From: an uncultured Armatimonadota bacterium
GTDB taxonomy: Bacteria; Armatimonadota; Fimbriimonadia; Fimbriimonadales; Fimbriimonadaceae
DNA length: 64,000 nucleotides
Assembly: GCA_903833215.1 (NCBI GenBank)
Contig: CAILEM010000164.1
Location: 1-64,000, forward strand
Reading direction: 5' to 3'
The position numbers and the translations under genes were made by a program. Positions 10,439 to 18,908 of this stretch are shown here, one piece after another. The notes beneath the pieces are model-generated. The model did not search any database, had not been told where the DNA came from, and worked only from the letters and a program-made list of their open reading frames with translations. Position 1 is the first letter of the stretch. Every line of letters begins with the position of its first letter.

Positions 10439-10978
10439 TCACCTTGAGTCTCCGCTCATCTCATTCTTGATAGACTTAACAGGCTGGCAAAGGGAGTCGT
10501 GGTCTGGATCATCGGTTGGGCCAAAGCGTCCTGGCTCGCTATACCAAGTCGCAAAATACCCACAGTGAAAAATCGACCACAGAAATGCCGCGGTTGACAA
10601 GATGATCATCCCCATCCCGGAAGTACGGTCCTTGCCACCGAGTTTCATCAATCGAATTCCGTTGACGAACACAAAGATGACTACAGACAAACCGAATACC
10701 GACGCCCCCCAGCAAGTGATCATCCATAGGACTCCCGTCGCGTCACTAAGCTGATTCCAAGCGGGGGCCGAATGAGCCCTTACCATCGGGTCCAACTGGT
10801 CGTGGGCCAGACGTGGACCCTTGACGACCAGCGACATGAAGAACCATGGCCCATGGGTGAGCCACCACACATACGCCAATGCTAAGAAGCAAAACATCGG
10901 CGAATAGATGCTCATACCAAAGAGTTGGTACGGTCTTCGACCTTCACGATGACTACTTTCAATGTTGCGATTCAGCAT
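10439..10978 (-). CDS. three-helix membrane protein, unknown
   Basis: A 179-aa protein with no family I recognise. Membrane segments lie near residues 24-42 (YSPMFCFLALAYVWWLTH), 82-106 (VLWMITCWGASVFGLSVVIF) and 120-140 (GMIILSTAAFLWSIFHCGYF). It follows the 162-aa membrane gene by 19 bp and precedes another small membrane gene, so the three probably form an operon. No ribosome site stands out before the ATG. Confidence 0.6.
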   Translation of the reverse strand: MLNRNIESSHREGRRPYQLFGMSIYSPMFCFLALAYVWWLTHGPWFFMSLVVKGPRLAHDQLDPMVRAHSAPAWNQLSDATGVLWMITCWGASVFGLSVVIFVFVNGIRLMKLGGKDRTSGMGMIILSTAAFLWSIFHCGYFATWYSEPGRFGPTDDPDHDSLCQPVKSIKNEMSGDSR

Positions 10979-10997
10979 TTTACGCGGTGTAAGGAGG

Positions 10998-11486
10998 TTA
11001 GCGCCCCTTCCATTTGAGCAGATAAAGGTAAAGGTAAACTGTTGCTATGACCACCCAGATCCAGGCCATGAATGAGTTATCGGGGCGGTACCAGTTCGAC
11101 CAAAGCGCGACAAATATCGCCAAAACTACGAGCCCGAAAGACAACAGCGCGTTTCGCTGATCTTTGTTCTTCACAAGGACCTTCCATTCGTTCGCCGGGG
11201 GGCCTGGCTTGGCGTCGACCGATGAGCGACGACAAGTTTCGCCGACAATATCCCACGAATTATTCGATAGAGCGCTATTTCCGATGGAGATCCCATCGTT
11301 GGCGGTCTGACCAAGGCACAGAACGGACACATTGCCATAAGCAATCCTCAAGTCCGCAATCGAGCGCTTCGGATCCTGGCAAGATGGGTTCTTGCGACAG
11401 GACTGTGTACTTACTAACACTATAGGCGCATATACACTAACCCAAGATACTTTTCCTCGAAGCTTTTGCCTTTTTCGGCGATTCAT
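10998..11486 (-). CDS. membrane protein with two C-terminal helices, unknown
   Basis: About 162 aa from the ATG at 11486. Two membrane segments at the C terminus (ALLSFGLVVLAIFVALW and FMAWIWVVIATVYLYLYLL) are convincing; the N-terminal half is low-complexity and could be untranslated, so the start is uncertain. A GTG inside the frame is an alternative. It heads a run of three small membrane proteins. The sequence TATAGGCGCATATACACTAAC (11421-11441) within its N-terminal region recurs upstream of another gene at 27238-27258. Confidence 0.45.
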   Translation of the reverse strand: MNRRKRQKLRGKVSWVSVYAPIVLVSTQSCRKNPSCQDPKRSIADLRIAYGNVSVLCLGQTANDGISIGNSALSNNSWDIVGETCRRSSVDAKPGPPANEWKVLVKNKDQRNALLSFGLVVLAIFVALWSNWYRPDNSFMAWIWVVIATVYLYLYLLKWKGR

Positions 11487-11579
11487 ATGAATGCTGACGT
11501 GATGACTGTTGCGGAGCCCAACTGCAGGAGAATCTACCAACCAGCTGATGAGGATGGATAACTCTCAGCCGTCTTTTGC

Positions 11580-11716
11580 GATGATGCCTCCACCCGGAGT
11601 GAAACGGAGCGTGGAGGCTACCCATAGACTGCTCGGAGGGCCATCATGCGTTCGCACTCGGCAGCAAGCTGTTCAAGCCTCCAGGCTCCGCTGTCGCTCC
11701 GGCTGGAGGCATCATC
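11580..11716. repeat. palindromic repeat family A, full copy
   Basis: A 137-bp element with ends GATGATGCCTCCA and TGGAGGCATCATC. The middle holds TGCTCGGAGGGCCA, shared with the copy at 55015-55152. Arms pair over about 40 bp with small mismatches. No open frame of interest and no transposase is nearby. It occupies the 355-bp gap before trpB, which otherwise holds only the hairpin at 11772-11807. Confidence 0.85.
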
Positions 11717-11771
11717 ACTGGATGTGCTCCGATGGTTGCATTCCTGATCTTGTCCATTTTTAGCCTCACGG

Positions 11772-11807
11772 CTGCGGCGTTGCCTCAGGCGTGAGGCAAC
11801 ACCGCAG
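11772..11807. terminator. strong hairpin downstream of trpB
   Basis: Arms 11772-11787 (CTGCGGCGTTGCCTCA) and 11792-11807 pair at 15 of 16 positions around GGCG. It lies 36 bp past the trpB stop, but no T-run follows on the minus strand, so its action as an intrinsic terminator is unproven. Confidence 0.4.
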
Positions 11808-11842
11808 GTGATTCTCCTCCGGTCGCCCGCGAAACCAGGCGG

Positions 11843-13024
11843 TTACAGATTCAGAATTCTCGCGGCGGATTCCATGTCTTTGTCTCCGCGACCGCTCATA
11901 TTTACGAGGACTCGGGTTCCGGCGGGGAGGAGGGTTCTGTCCTTGAGCGGCGCGAAGGCGTGGGCACTTTCGAAGGCGGGGATGAGGCCCTCGGATCTTG
12001 CGACCCAGGTGAGGGCGTCGAGCGCTTCATCATCCGTAACGGAGATGTATTCGACCCTGCCGATATCCTTGAGATAGCTGTGCTCGGCACCGACCCCAGG
12101 ATAATCGAGCCCGGCGCTGACGCTATGGGTTCCGAGAACTTGGCCATCAGCATCCTGCATCAAATAGCTATAGCTGCCGTGCAAAACTCCGGGGGAGCCG
12201 GCACTTAGCGGTGCGGCGTGCTGGCCGCTTGCCAAGCCAAGGCCACCGGCTTCCACTCCGATCAGACGCACATCCGCGTCGTCGACAAAGGCTGCGAAGA
12301 GGCCGATCGCGTTACTGCCACCACCAACGCAGGCAATTCCTACATCTGGGAGCCGGCCGTATCGCTCGAAATATTGGGCTCGAGCCTCATCACCGATCAC
12401 GCGCTGAAATTCGCGGACCATATATGGATAAGGGTGGGGTCCGGCGGCGGTTCCAATGATGTAGTGGGTGTCGCCCACATTGGTGACCCAGTCGCGCATA
12501 GCCTCGTTCAGGGCGTCTTTAAGGGTACGTGTGCCGCTCGTAACCGGGTTCACTTTCGCGCCGAGGAGCTTCATGCGGAAGACGTTGAGCTGTTGGCGGG
12601 CGATATCGTCCACACCCATATAGACTTCGCACTCAAGGCCGAAGAGCGCGCAAACGGTCGCAGTGGCGACGCCGTGCTGCCCGGCGCCGGTCTCGGCGAT
12701 GATACGTTTCTTGCCCATTCGCATCGCGAGAAGGCACTGGCCGAGGGCATTGTTGATTTTATGGGCACCGGTGTGATTCAGGTCTTCTCTCTTGATCACC
12801 ACGTGGAGTCCGGTTGCTTCGCTTAGGCGCTTCGCTTCCGTAAGGGCGCTTGGACGTCCGACGTATTCGGTCAGGTAGTGAGTGAACTCACTTCGAAAGG
12901 CTTCATCCGCCCATGCCTTCTCGAACTCACGATCCAGTTCGTCCAAGGCAGGAATGAGTGTTTCTGGAACATATCGGCCTCCGAAGGCACCGAAACGTCC
13001 CTTGGCATCTGGGTGAATAAGCAT
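11843..13024 (-). CDS. trpB: tryptophan synthase beta chain
   Basis: PLP enzyme that joins indole and serine to make tryptophan. The 393 aa are the usual length for TrpB1. The PLP lysine is in HTGAHKINN near residue 87, followed by AETGAGQHG and the phosphate-binding loop [10 protein letters not shown]. No trpA or other trp gene is adjacent, so the pathway genes are scattered or the partner lies elsewhere. No Shine-Dalgarno sequence is seen; TAGAAT lies 9 nt before the ATG, consistent with a leaderless transcript. Confidence 0.97.
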   Translation of the reverse strand: MLIHPDAKGRFGAFGGRYVPETLIPALDELDREFEKAWADEAFRSEFTHYLTEYVGRPSALTEAKRLSEATGLHVVIKREDLNHTGAHKINNALGQCLLAMRMGKKRIIAETGAGQHGVATATVCALFGLECEVYMGVDDIARQQLNVFRMKLLGAKVNPVTSGTRTLKDALNEAMRDWVTNVGDTHYIIGTAAGPHPYPYMVREFQRVIGDEARAQYFERYGRLPDVGIACVGGGSNAIGLFAAFVDDADVRLIGVEAGGLGLASGQHAAPLSAGSPGVLHGSYSYLMQDADGQVLGTHSVSAGLDYPGVGAEHSYLKDIGRVEYISVTDDEALDALTWVARSEGLIPAFESAHAFAPLKDRTLLPAGTRVLVNMSGRGDKDMESAARILNL

Positions 13025-13112
13025 GGGTTTTAGATTCTACGGTATTCAAGCGCACATGATCCCGCAAGAACGGCGAGATTCCTAACTGTTCACGCGTGAT
13101 ATTGGCCACAAT

Positions 13113-13697
13113 GTGCGGGTGAGCGAAATCCTCATCCTGGCGCGTGTAAGGCTTGCTGAGTTTGATCTGCCGACCATCGCGGATTACTATTTTGAAGTCG
13201 GCCAACGCTTGGCCAACGTCGAGGGCTGTCACGGCATTAGCGTGTGGCGCGATCCCGATAACAGCGAATCGTTCCTCGTCATCTACGAATACGCGGATGA
13301 CGATGCCGCCGCCAGAGGATTAACGGCGATCGCCGAGGTGCGAGTTAAGTCCGAATCCAAACTCGTTGAATTCAATCCCGCCGACGTAATTCGGGTGCGA
13401 ACACATCGTCAAACGGACAAACGCGTGAGCGAATCCCACCGGTCGTCCTATCTCTCGATGAGCGTTCGCATTGCAGATCCCGGCTATGGACCAGAACTGC
13501 TTGAGGAAATCGGTCGCATTTTCGACGAACTCCACCTTATTCCCGGCTGCCTCGGCTCCGTCTACGGCCCCAACGCGGCGCTCGAGGAAGAGGTGGTCGG
13601 AATCGTGACATGGGATAGCGAAGACGCCTTCATCAGCTCCCTTCCCCCAGGTTCCAAATACGTCCGCCAAATCGAATTCTACAGCCGCTTCTTTTAG
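13113..13697 (+). CDS. two-lobed ABM-like (dimeric alpha-beta barrel) protein
   Basis: A 194-aa protein made of two similar halves: residues about 5-95 (with CHGISVWRDPDNSESFLVIYE) and about 105-194 (with GCLGSVYGPN, EEVVGIVTWDSEDAF). Each half resembles an antibiotic-biosynthesis-monooxygenase-type ferredoxin-like domain, so the whole may be a fused pseudo-dimer. No catalytic residue can be named and the function is unknown. Start codons are GTG at 13113 or GTG at 13119; CACAAT 6 nt before the second fits the leaderless pattern seen elsewhere here. Confidence 0.6.
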   Translation: MRVSEILILARVRLAEFDLPTIADYYFEVGQRLANVEGCHGISVWRDPDNSESFLVIYEYADDDAAARGLTAIAEVRVKSESKLVEFNPADVIRVRTHRQTDKRVSESHRSSYLSMSVRIADPGYGPELLEEIGRIFDELHLIPGCLGSVYGPNAALEEEVVGIVTWDSEDAFISSLPPGSKYVRQIEFYSRFF

Positions 13698-13701
13698 GCG
13701 G

Positions 13702-14742
13702 CTACTTCGGCTCAACGAGCCGACGATGACTTCGGTACATCCACTCCGGCCCAGGCGCGAAGTCATTCAGACTTCCATTGCCATCGACCCCGTTCGACGT
13801 CCATGGCATAAAGCCTTGCCAGCCTTTAGCGAACGCATTCCGATAGTTCGCTTCGATCGTTTGGCCCGCTCCACCCTTCGCGGGAGCCTCGCCGACGAGG
13901 GCTGGCTTACCAGTCAGCCCCATCTGCTCGGGCGACTGCTCGAACGGGCTTGAAAACCACTGTCGGACCCAATCGTAATAGTGAATATTGTAGAAATCGA
14001 CGTGAGCACCCGTTTGCTTTGAACTCAGCGACGCATCCGAGAGGCAGTTCCCGTTGTACTTGGCACTCAAATATTTGGCGGCCGTGCCCATCCCCTGGCA
14101 CACGAGGGCTTGACTGTTCTGATGGACAGCGTTTGCTACACGGGCAATAAGGTCAAGGGAATCGGCTTGCTTGAGCCCCTGGTTATCCCAATGCCAATCA
14201 AGCTCGTTACCGACATCCACGGCAAAGAAATAGGGGTTCTTCGCGTACCTTTTCGCCAGCGGAGTCACGTATTGGCTAACGAATGAGGCGCGATTGCTCG
14301 CGCTCTGCTGCATCTTCCGCCAGGCCGCCGCATTCTTGTTGCCCGCTTTGGTGTGATCGAAAGATATAAGCGCGAGCATTAAGTAGATGTGCTCGGACTG
14401 GGCAATTTGAAACAGCCGATCGAGGTCGGTCCAAAACTTTGCGGTCGGTGCCGTGACCGTGCCATCTGAGAGAATTCCTGGCGAACTGTTCTCGCCACTG
14501 CATGAGATCCAGACTCGGGTCGCGTTCACATGATGCTGATGCATGCTGCGGAATTGGGAACTCCACCATGACGCGTCGAAATTGCCACCGAAGTCGTTCC
14601 AGTGCTGCCACGGCGTATTCGCACCGCTGATCCAAATCGGCTGACCGTTGACTTGGAAGTGAGTTCCTGAGACACTAATTCGCTGGGCCGATGCTGAGCC
14701 GATTGCTGCCGCGATCATTGCGACTGAGACCAGAGCTTTCAT
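13702..14742 (-). CDS. secreted GH5-like glycoside hydrolase (mannanase/cellulase type)
   Basis: A 346-aa exported hydrolase. Residues 1-19 form a signal peptide ending ASAQ. The TIM barrel shows the two glutamates expected of clan GH-A: the acid/base in VGNELDW (near residue 180) and the nucleophile in LVGEAPAKG (near residue 290). NATRVWIS, FYNIHYYDW and GFMPWTSNG are also typical. The substrate is probably a beta-mannan or related plant glucan, but that is inference. It faces the ABM-like gene across 4 bp (convergent). TAACCT lies 9 nt before the ATG. Confidence 0.85.
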   Translation of the reverse strand: MKALVSVAMIAAAIGSASAQRISVSGTHFQVNGQPIWISGANTPWQHWNDFGGNFDASWWSSQFRSMHQHHVNATRVWISCSGENSSPGILSDGTVTAPTAKFWTDLDRLFQIAQSEHIYLMLALISFDHTKAGNKNAAAWRKMQQSASNRASFVSQYVTPLAKRYAKNPYFFAVDVGNELDWHWDNQGLKQADSLDLIARVANAVHQNSQALVCQGMGTAAKYLSAKYNGNCLSDASLSSKQTGAHVDFYNIHYYDWVRQWFSSPFEQSPEQMGLTGKPALVGEAPAKGGAGQTIEANYRNAFAKGWQGFMPWTSNGVDGNGSLNDFAPGPEWMYRSHRRLVEPK

Positions 14743-14782
14743 GGTGCTTCGAGGTTAGCACCAATACTGACCACACACAACC

Positions 14783-15256
14783 TTATGCAGGATATCGGCG
14801 ATCAAGAATCTCTTTGGAATGTTCGAACACCATTTTCGTGAGCGGATTCCAGAGGTGATAGATGTCTGGCAATTCTTCAAGTGTCGCCAATCGCCGCCCC
14901 TTCGACTCCTCTTGCATGCCGATCTCGACAAGTTCGGCAATTCGAGCGACATAACAGTCGGCCCAGCGGATTTCTTGCCGCTCACTGATTTGATAGCAAC
15001 CGATGTATTGAATGTCCGACAGTAGAGCACCAGCTTCTTCTTGGGCTTCTCTTCGAACCGCGTCGAGCGACGTTTCTCCAACCTCGACGCGCCCAGATGG
15101 AATACACCAGCCACGCCCACAGATATCGGCGATGAGCACCTGCTCACCTTCCCAGGGAAACACTAGGCCAATGAAGGCGCGTAAAGGGGCGTGAAACGGT
15201 GCAGGATAAAACTGCAGCCGTTGCCTCCCATATTCACCACTAGGAAATCGCTTCAC
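14783..15256 (-). CDS. Nudix hydrolase
   Basis: A 157-aa protein with a complete Nudix box, GRVEVGETSLDAVRREAQEEAG, near residues 55-77 (fits GX5EX7REUXEEXGU). Family members cleave nucleoside diphosphates linked to other groups; the actual substrate is unknown. The start is GTG at 15256 with no clear ribosome site. It lies 42 bp downstream of lepB in the same direction. Confidence 0.88.
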   Translation of the reverse strand: MKRFPSGEYGRQRLQFYPAPFHAPLRAFIGLVFPWEGEQVLIADICGRGWCIPSGRVEVGETSLDAVRREAQEEAGALLSDIQYIGCYQISERQEIRWADCYVARIAELVEIGMQEESKGRRLATLEELPDIYHLWNPLTKMVFEHSKEILDRRYPA

Positions 15257-15298
15257 TCTTTGCCAGACACCCTTGTCGAACTCATTTTCGCCAGAGCG

Positions 15299-15745
15299 TC
15301 AACGTTTTTTAAGAACGAGCACTTTGCCCAAGATTGTGTTCACATCGACGAAGCCAAACTTTCGGCTGTCCTCTGAAACAGGTCGATTGTCACCTAAAAC
15401 GTAGACGTGCCCGTCAGGAACGATGTACTTCGAACCCTTCCAAGGTGCGTCTACGGGGCGCCAATCTGGATCAACATCTTGGCCAGCCGTCCACTTCACG
15501 CGCTTGATGATATATCCAGGTCCACCCGGGTCCTTAATCGCCACGATATCGTTCTGCCGAATCGGTCCCACAAGCCAATAGGCCTTCGTAATCAAGACCC
15601 GTTGGTGGTCCTTCAAAGTGTCTTCCATCGAAATCCCAGAAACTTCGATCGTCTTGAAATTGATGAAGAAGAACACCGCGATGATCAACATCAAACCAAG
15701 GAAGACACTGAACCCTGTTACTGCGCGTTTTTTTCCTTTCTTCAA
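15299..15745 (-). CDS. lepB: signal peptidase I (S26 family), short form
   Basis: Removes signal peptides from exported proteins at the outer face of the membrane. The 148-aa protein is a minimal type: an N-terminal membrane anchor (residues about 11-30), the catalytic serine in SGISMEDTL, the catalytic lysine in YIIKRVKW, and the conserved GDNRPVSEDSRKFG box. Signal peptidases of Gram-negative bacteria are usually longer. TTG at 15745 is the start, with AGAGGAAAG directly upstream. Confidence 0.93.
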   Translation of the reverse strand: MKKGKKRAVTGFSVFLGLMLIIAVFFFINFKTIEVSGISMEDTLKDHQRVLITKAYWLVGPIRQNDIVAIKDPGGPGYIIKRVKWTAGQDVDPDWRPVDAPWKGSKYIVPDGHVYVLGDNRPVSEDSRKFGFVDVNTILGKVLVLKKR

Positions 15746-15843
15746 ACTTTCCTCTTTTGTTCCAATCCTAAGAACTAACCGGCGAGCGAGCCAACGTGTT
15801 CCCTGTCCGCTATACTAAAGTTCGCCGTCCGGGCGCATGACCC

Positions 15844-16365
15844 ATGGATGTAGTCCTCCAAAGCTTAACCCAACACAGCAGTGAGATACTGCTGTTTTTG
15901 CTCGTCGTTGCTGTCGTGTTTGCGATCCTTGTGTTTAGGTTAACCCGTCTACAAGCTCGTAGCCAAGCCCGATGGCGCACTTTGCTGTCTGGCACTAGTG
16001 GGGACAACCTCGAAAAAATGCTGTACGACCACCTTCGAGAGAGGATGCGGATGGAAGAGGAGATCGAATTGCTTCGCAACCGCACCAAGGATCTCGAAAA
16101 ACGTTTGGCAGAAAACAAAGGGCATCTTGGCCTCGTTCGGTACGACGCATTTGAAGACGTTCGAGGGAACCAAAGCTTTGCAATGGCGATCTATGACGAT
16201 CAAGGGAATGGCGCCGTACTGAATAGTATCGTTGGGCGCGCGGATTGCCGTGTGTATTGCAAGCCGCTTCTGAACGGCAGGTCTGAACGGGATCTATCAC
16301 AGGAAGAGCAACGCGCGATCCGCGAGGCACAAGCAACAGGACCTAAAACGATCATCTCACCCTAA
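15844..16365 (+). CDS. DUF4446-family membrane-anchored protein
   Basis: A 173-aa protein with one N-terminal membrane helix (residues 13-33), a coiled-coil stretch (about 48-95), then the DUF4446 core LVRYDAFEDVRGNQSFAMA and LSQEEQRAIREA. The family function is unknown. TATACT at 15811-15816 could be its -10 element with a 22-bp leader to the first transcribed ATG region. It ends 6 bp before an ECF sigma gene, and an anti-sigma-like gene follows, so this looks like a three-gene signalling operon. Confidence 0.8.
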   Translation: MDVVLQSLTQHSSEILLFLLVVAVVFAILVFRLTRLQARSQARWRTLLSGTSGDNLEKMLYDHLRERMRMEEEIELLRNRTKDLEKRLAENKGHLGLVRYDAFEDVRGNQSFAMAIYDDQGNGAVLNSIVGRADCRVYCKPLLNGRSERDLSQEEQRAIREAQATGPKTIISP

Positions 16366-16371
16366 CGCAAC

Positions 16372-16965
16372 ATGAGCGAAAGCTACCTCGACGACCAGAT
16401 GCTGATCACCCGCGCCCAAGGCGGGGATCGAAGTGCGTTTAACGCTCTTATCCGGAAGCACGAAACTCGAGCGTATCAGTACGCCTTCCGACTCACACGA
16501 AATCCCGAAGAAGCGGCAGACATCGTTGCCGATGGTTTTGTTCGCGTCCACAACGCGCTAAAGAATTTCAAAGGGCAGAGTGCCTTTACCACCTGGCTCT
16601 ATCGCATCCTCACGAATTGTTACCTGGATGCCCGCAAGAAAGAGAAAAACCGGGTAACGACTTCCCTTGAGGCAGTGCTTCAAACCCCCGATGGCGATGT
16701 CGAGCGACAGATCGAAGATACGAGCCCCTCGCCTTACGATGACTTGGAACGGACTTCCCGCGAGACCACTATCGAGGATGCCGTCGGCCTGCTTCCGGAA
16801 TACCAGCGTGCGATGATCGTGATGTACCACGCGGAATCGATGACTTACGAGGAGATCGCTGCGGCTTTGGACCTACCAGTCGGCACCGTAAAGAGTCGCT
16901 TAAATCGGGCAAGAATCAGTTTGCGTGAACTTCTTGTAAGGGACCAGGAACTTTTTAAGATATAA
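16372..16965 (+). CDS. ECF-family RNA polymerase sigma factor
   Basis: A 197-aa sigma factor. Region 2 covers residues about 22-90 (AADIVADGFVRVHNAL, FTTWLYRILTNCYLDARKK), and region 4 covers about 140-185 (LPEYQRAMIVMYHAESMTYEEIAAALDLPVGTVKSRL). It is a typical extracytoplasmic-function, RpoE-like factor that directs polymerase to a stress regulon when freed from its anti-sigma partner. That partner is probably the protein encoded 26 bp downstream. Confidence 0.95.
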   Translation: MSESYLDDQMLITRAQGGDRSAFNALIRKHETRAYQYAFRLTRNPEEAADIVADGFVRVHNALKNFKGQSAFTTWLYRILTNCYLDARKKEKNRVTTSLEAVLQTPDGDVERQIEDTSPSPYDDLERTSRETTIEDAVGLLPEYQRAMIVMYHAESMTYEEIAAALDLPVGTVKSRLNRARISLRELLVRDQELFKI

Positions 16966-16991
16966 GCAGTCGAACACCTAGAGCCCAGTCG

Positions 16992-17828
16992 ATGAACCAA
17001 GACAAAGCAAGAGAATTATTTTCAGCATATTACGAGGGGATTCTTGAGGGCGGCCTCAAGCAGTCTCTTGAGCAACAACTCAAGTCGGACGCAACCCTTC
17101 AAGCGGACTACGCCGCTTTCACCGAGACGGTCCTTTCGTTGGATTCACTCAAGCACGAAGAGATCGAGATCCCTTCGTATCTGAGTGATCGCATCGCGAC
17201 CCGACTTGAGCAGGTGCAAAGCAAGCAGAAATTCGGCTTGCCGGCCTGGACCATATGGATCAAAGGCGTCGCCTTCGCTGGATTGGGTGTTGTCGCCATC
17301 GCATTTGCACTTCCCCTGTTCCACACCGATAAGAGCACTTCAACCGCCGGTTTGGCTCCTGTCGCCGTCGATCAAATAGTTTTCAAGGCAGATGGCTCGG
17401 AAGTTGTCCTCAACTACCAGGCAAGCGGGAACAAGACAGTTGTCGTTTCTTCACCTGTGACGGGTAAAGAAGTTCAACGGTTCCGGCTGGAAGGTCAAAG
17501 GTTGCAGAGTCCCATCCAGAACACGATGGACAGCCCTGCCATTTTCAAGGTTGAGGTCTTGGGTGACAAAAACTCCAGCCTGATCGCCGTACCTGGCGTT
17601 GCCACCTTGAAAGCGAAGTCGGGTGAAGGAACCGTGCAGGATTTGGCCGTTTCACTCGCGGGTCGCTACCATGTACCCGTCGTGGTTGAAGCTGCCGACG
17701 TCACGCACCACGTTTCGTGGAACTTTGCCTCTGCCGATGTCCTCGCCGCCGCGAACCAAGCCGTGACAAACGTTGGTTTCTCCGTCGATCAAAGATCTGA
17801 CGGTCTGATTAAAATCTTAGACCGCTAA
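16992..17828 (+). CDS. probable anti-sigma factor with C-terminal STN-like domain
   Basis: A 278-aa single-pass membrane protein. The cytoplasmic N terminus (residues 1-72: MNQDKARELFSAYYEGIL...) has the size and helix pattern of an anti-sigma domain but lacks the zinc HxxxCxxC motif. The membrane helix is at about 86-105 (GVAFAGLGVVAIAFALPLF). The outer part ends in residues about 215-278 (VQDLAVSLAGRYHVPVVVEA, ending DGLIKILDR), which resembles a secretin/TonB short N-terminal (STN) or DUF4974-type domain. In FecR-like anti-sigma factors such a domain contacts an outer-membrane receptor. The link to the adjacent sigma factor is inferred from position. Confidence 0.7.
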   Translation: MNQDKARELFSAYYEGILEGGLKQSLEQQLKSDATLQADYAAFTETVLSLDSLKHEEIEIPSYLSDRIATRLEQVQSKQKFGLPAWTIWIKGVAFAGLGVVAIAFALPLFHTDKSTSTAGLAPVAVDQIVFKADGSEVVLNYQASGNKTVVVSSPVTGKEVQRFRLEGQRLQSPIQNTMDSPAIFKVEVLGDKNSSLIAVPGVATLKAKSGEGTVQDLAVSLAGRYHVPVVVEAADVTHHVSWNFASADVLAAANQAVTNVGFSVDQRSDGLIKILDR

Positions 17829-17850
17829 TCCATTTCTGCGACCACCCCTG

Positions 17851-17886
17851 AAAAGCCCGCAACCTCACGGAAGCGGGTTTTTCATT
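17851..17886 (+). terminator. intrinsic terminator after anti-sigma gene
   Basis: Stem CCCGC/GCGGG (extended by flanking A/T pairs), loop AACCTCACGGAA, followed by a T-rich tail GGGTTTTTCATTTT, 23 bp past the stop. Confidence 0.7.
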
Positions 17887-17897
17887 TTGAGGTAGTT

Positions 17898-17988
17898 CCT
17901 TCGCGCCTCCTTCGCGTCCTTTGCGCGATGGTTCTGCTACCGGCATCGCGAAAAGCATCACGCAAAGGTCGCCAAGGTCTCGCGAAGG
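17898..17988. repeat. 33-bp imperfect inverted repeat (CCTTCGCG...TTTGCG type)
   Basis: Arms 17898-17930 and 17956-17988 are about 80% complementary; each runs from CCTTCGCG to TTTGCG(C/T)GATG. The 458-bp gap between the two sigma loci otherwise holds a putative promoter near 18246 and AT-rich sequence with no gene that I can recognise. Confidence 0.75.
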
Positions 17989-18223
17989 GGAGACTAGCGT
18001 GCCTCTTGATCTGGAGCTATGCGTAGAAACCGGTAATTCCCCAAAAGTCTGCCTTTGCGCGAAGCCTCCTTTTCGGTAGACAGCCGCGCGTCAACGAACG
18101 GACGAGCCAATTGTTCCATCGGTAGGACCTCCGACCTACTGATAAGAAAACATCTTCAAAAGCACCTCCAGACTCAAATGTCAGGGAGTTGTAAAGAATT
18201 TTTCTCAAATATTCTAAAACGAC

Positions 18224-18251
18224 CTTTAATTTTTCTTAAACCGTGTACAAT
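18224..18251 (+). promoter_or_regulatory. putative promoter of second ECF sigma gene
   Basis: TACAAT at 18246-18251 is a good -10 box. CTTTAA at 18224-18229, 16 bp upstream, is a weak -35. The start codon at 18287 is 35 bp downstream and GAGGAGA lies before it. The upstream 70 bp are markedly AT-rich. Confidence 0.45.
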
Positions 18252-18286
18252 GTTTTTGTCTCGAATTGAGGAGATAGTTAAAAGAA

Positions 18287-18844
18287 ATGAATACAAGCCG
18301 AGTTCTGAGTTGGGAATCACATTTGATCGTTCGCGCGGCAAACGGCGATCAGGTAGCTTTCGAGTTGCTTTCCGACATGTACCGGCCGATGCTTATGAGC
18401 CTCGCGATGAGGATGCTGCGGAATGCCGATGATGCCAACGACGCAGTTCAAGATACGCTGCTCAAAGCGTTTCGAGCGATACACGATTTTGATCCGGAGC
18501 GCCCGCTGAAGCCGTGGCTGTGCCGGATATGCGCCAACTGCTGTGTCGACGCAGTCCGATCGCGAAAGCGAGACGGCGATTCGCTCGATCAGCACGAATA
18601 CATGCTCGCCGATTCGTCTGAAGTAGACGGAACGGCCACAGGTTCGATCCGGCAGGGCCAGGTCATCGAAGCCATTCATCGCCTGCCTGACAAGTATCGA
18701 AGAATCATCTTCATGCGCCATTTCAAGCACATGGACGTCAACGAAATCGCCGTCGCGCTGGATAAGCCCGAAGGCACGATCAAGAGCTGGCTCTTCAGAG
18801 CCCGAGCACTACTCAAAAAAGATCTACATCTAGCACTCAATTAA
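18287..18844 (+). CDS. second ECF-family sigma factor
   Basis: A 185-aa factor with region 2 (DDANDAVQDTLLKAFRAI, LKPWLCRICANCCVDAVRSR) and region 4 (LPDKYRRIIFMRHFKHMDVNEIAVALDKPEGTIKSWL). It shares only general family similarity with the sigma factor at 16372. No anti-sigma gene follows: the next gene is mrp. Its partner, if any, lies elsewhere. GAGGAGATAG about 10 nt before the ATG is a plausible ribosome site. Confidence 0.93.
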   Translation: MNTSRVLSWESHLIVRAANGDQVAFELLSDMYRPMLMSLAMRMLRNADDANDAVQDTLLKAFRAIHDFDPERPLKPWLCRICANCCVDAVRSRKRDGDSLDQHEYMLADSSEVDGTATGSIRQGQVIEAIHRLPDKYRRIIFMRHFKHMDVNEIAVALDKPEGTIKSWLFRARALLKKDLHLALN

Positions 18845-18861
18845 GCAGAACATTAATTCGT

Positions 18862-18904
18862 CATAGGGTATCCGTGGAGCCAACCGCCCCATGGGTACCC
18901 TATG
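18862..18904. promoter_or_regulatory. 16-bp-arm hairpin abutting the mrp start
   Basis: Arms 18862-18877 and 18889-18904 pair at 14 of 16 positions around an 11-nt loop and end 4 nt before the mrp ATG. It could terminate the upstream sigma transcript, be a protein-binding site, or be another extragenic palindrome. A -10-like TACCCT (18896-18901) lies inside the right arm. Confidence 0.55.
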
Positions 18905-18908
18905 TGCT

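Noticed and set aside
11843-13024. A trp operon around trpB
   Set aside because: No other trp gene lies within several kb on either side.
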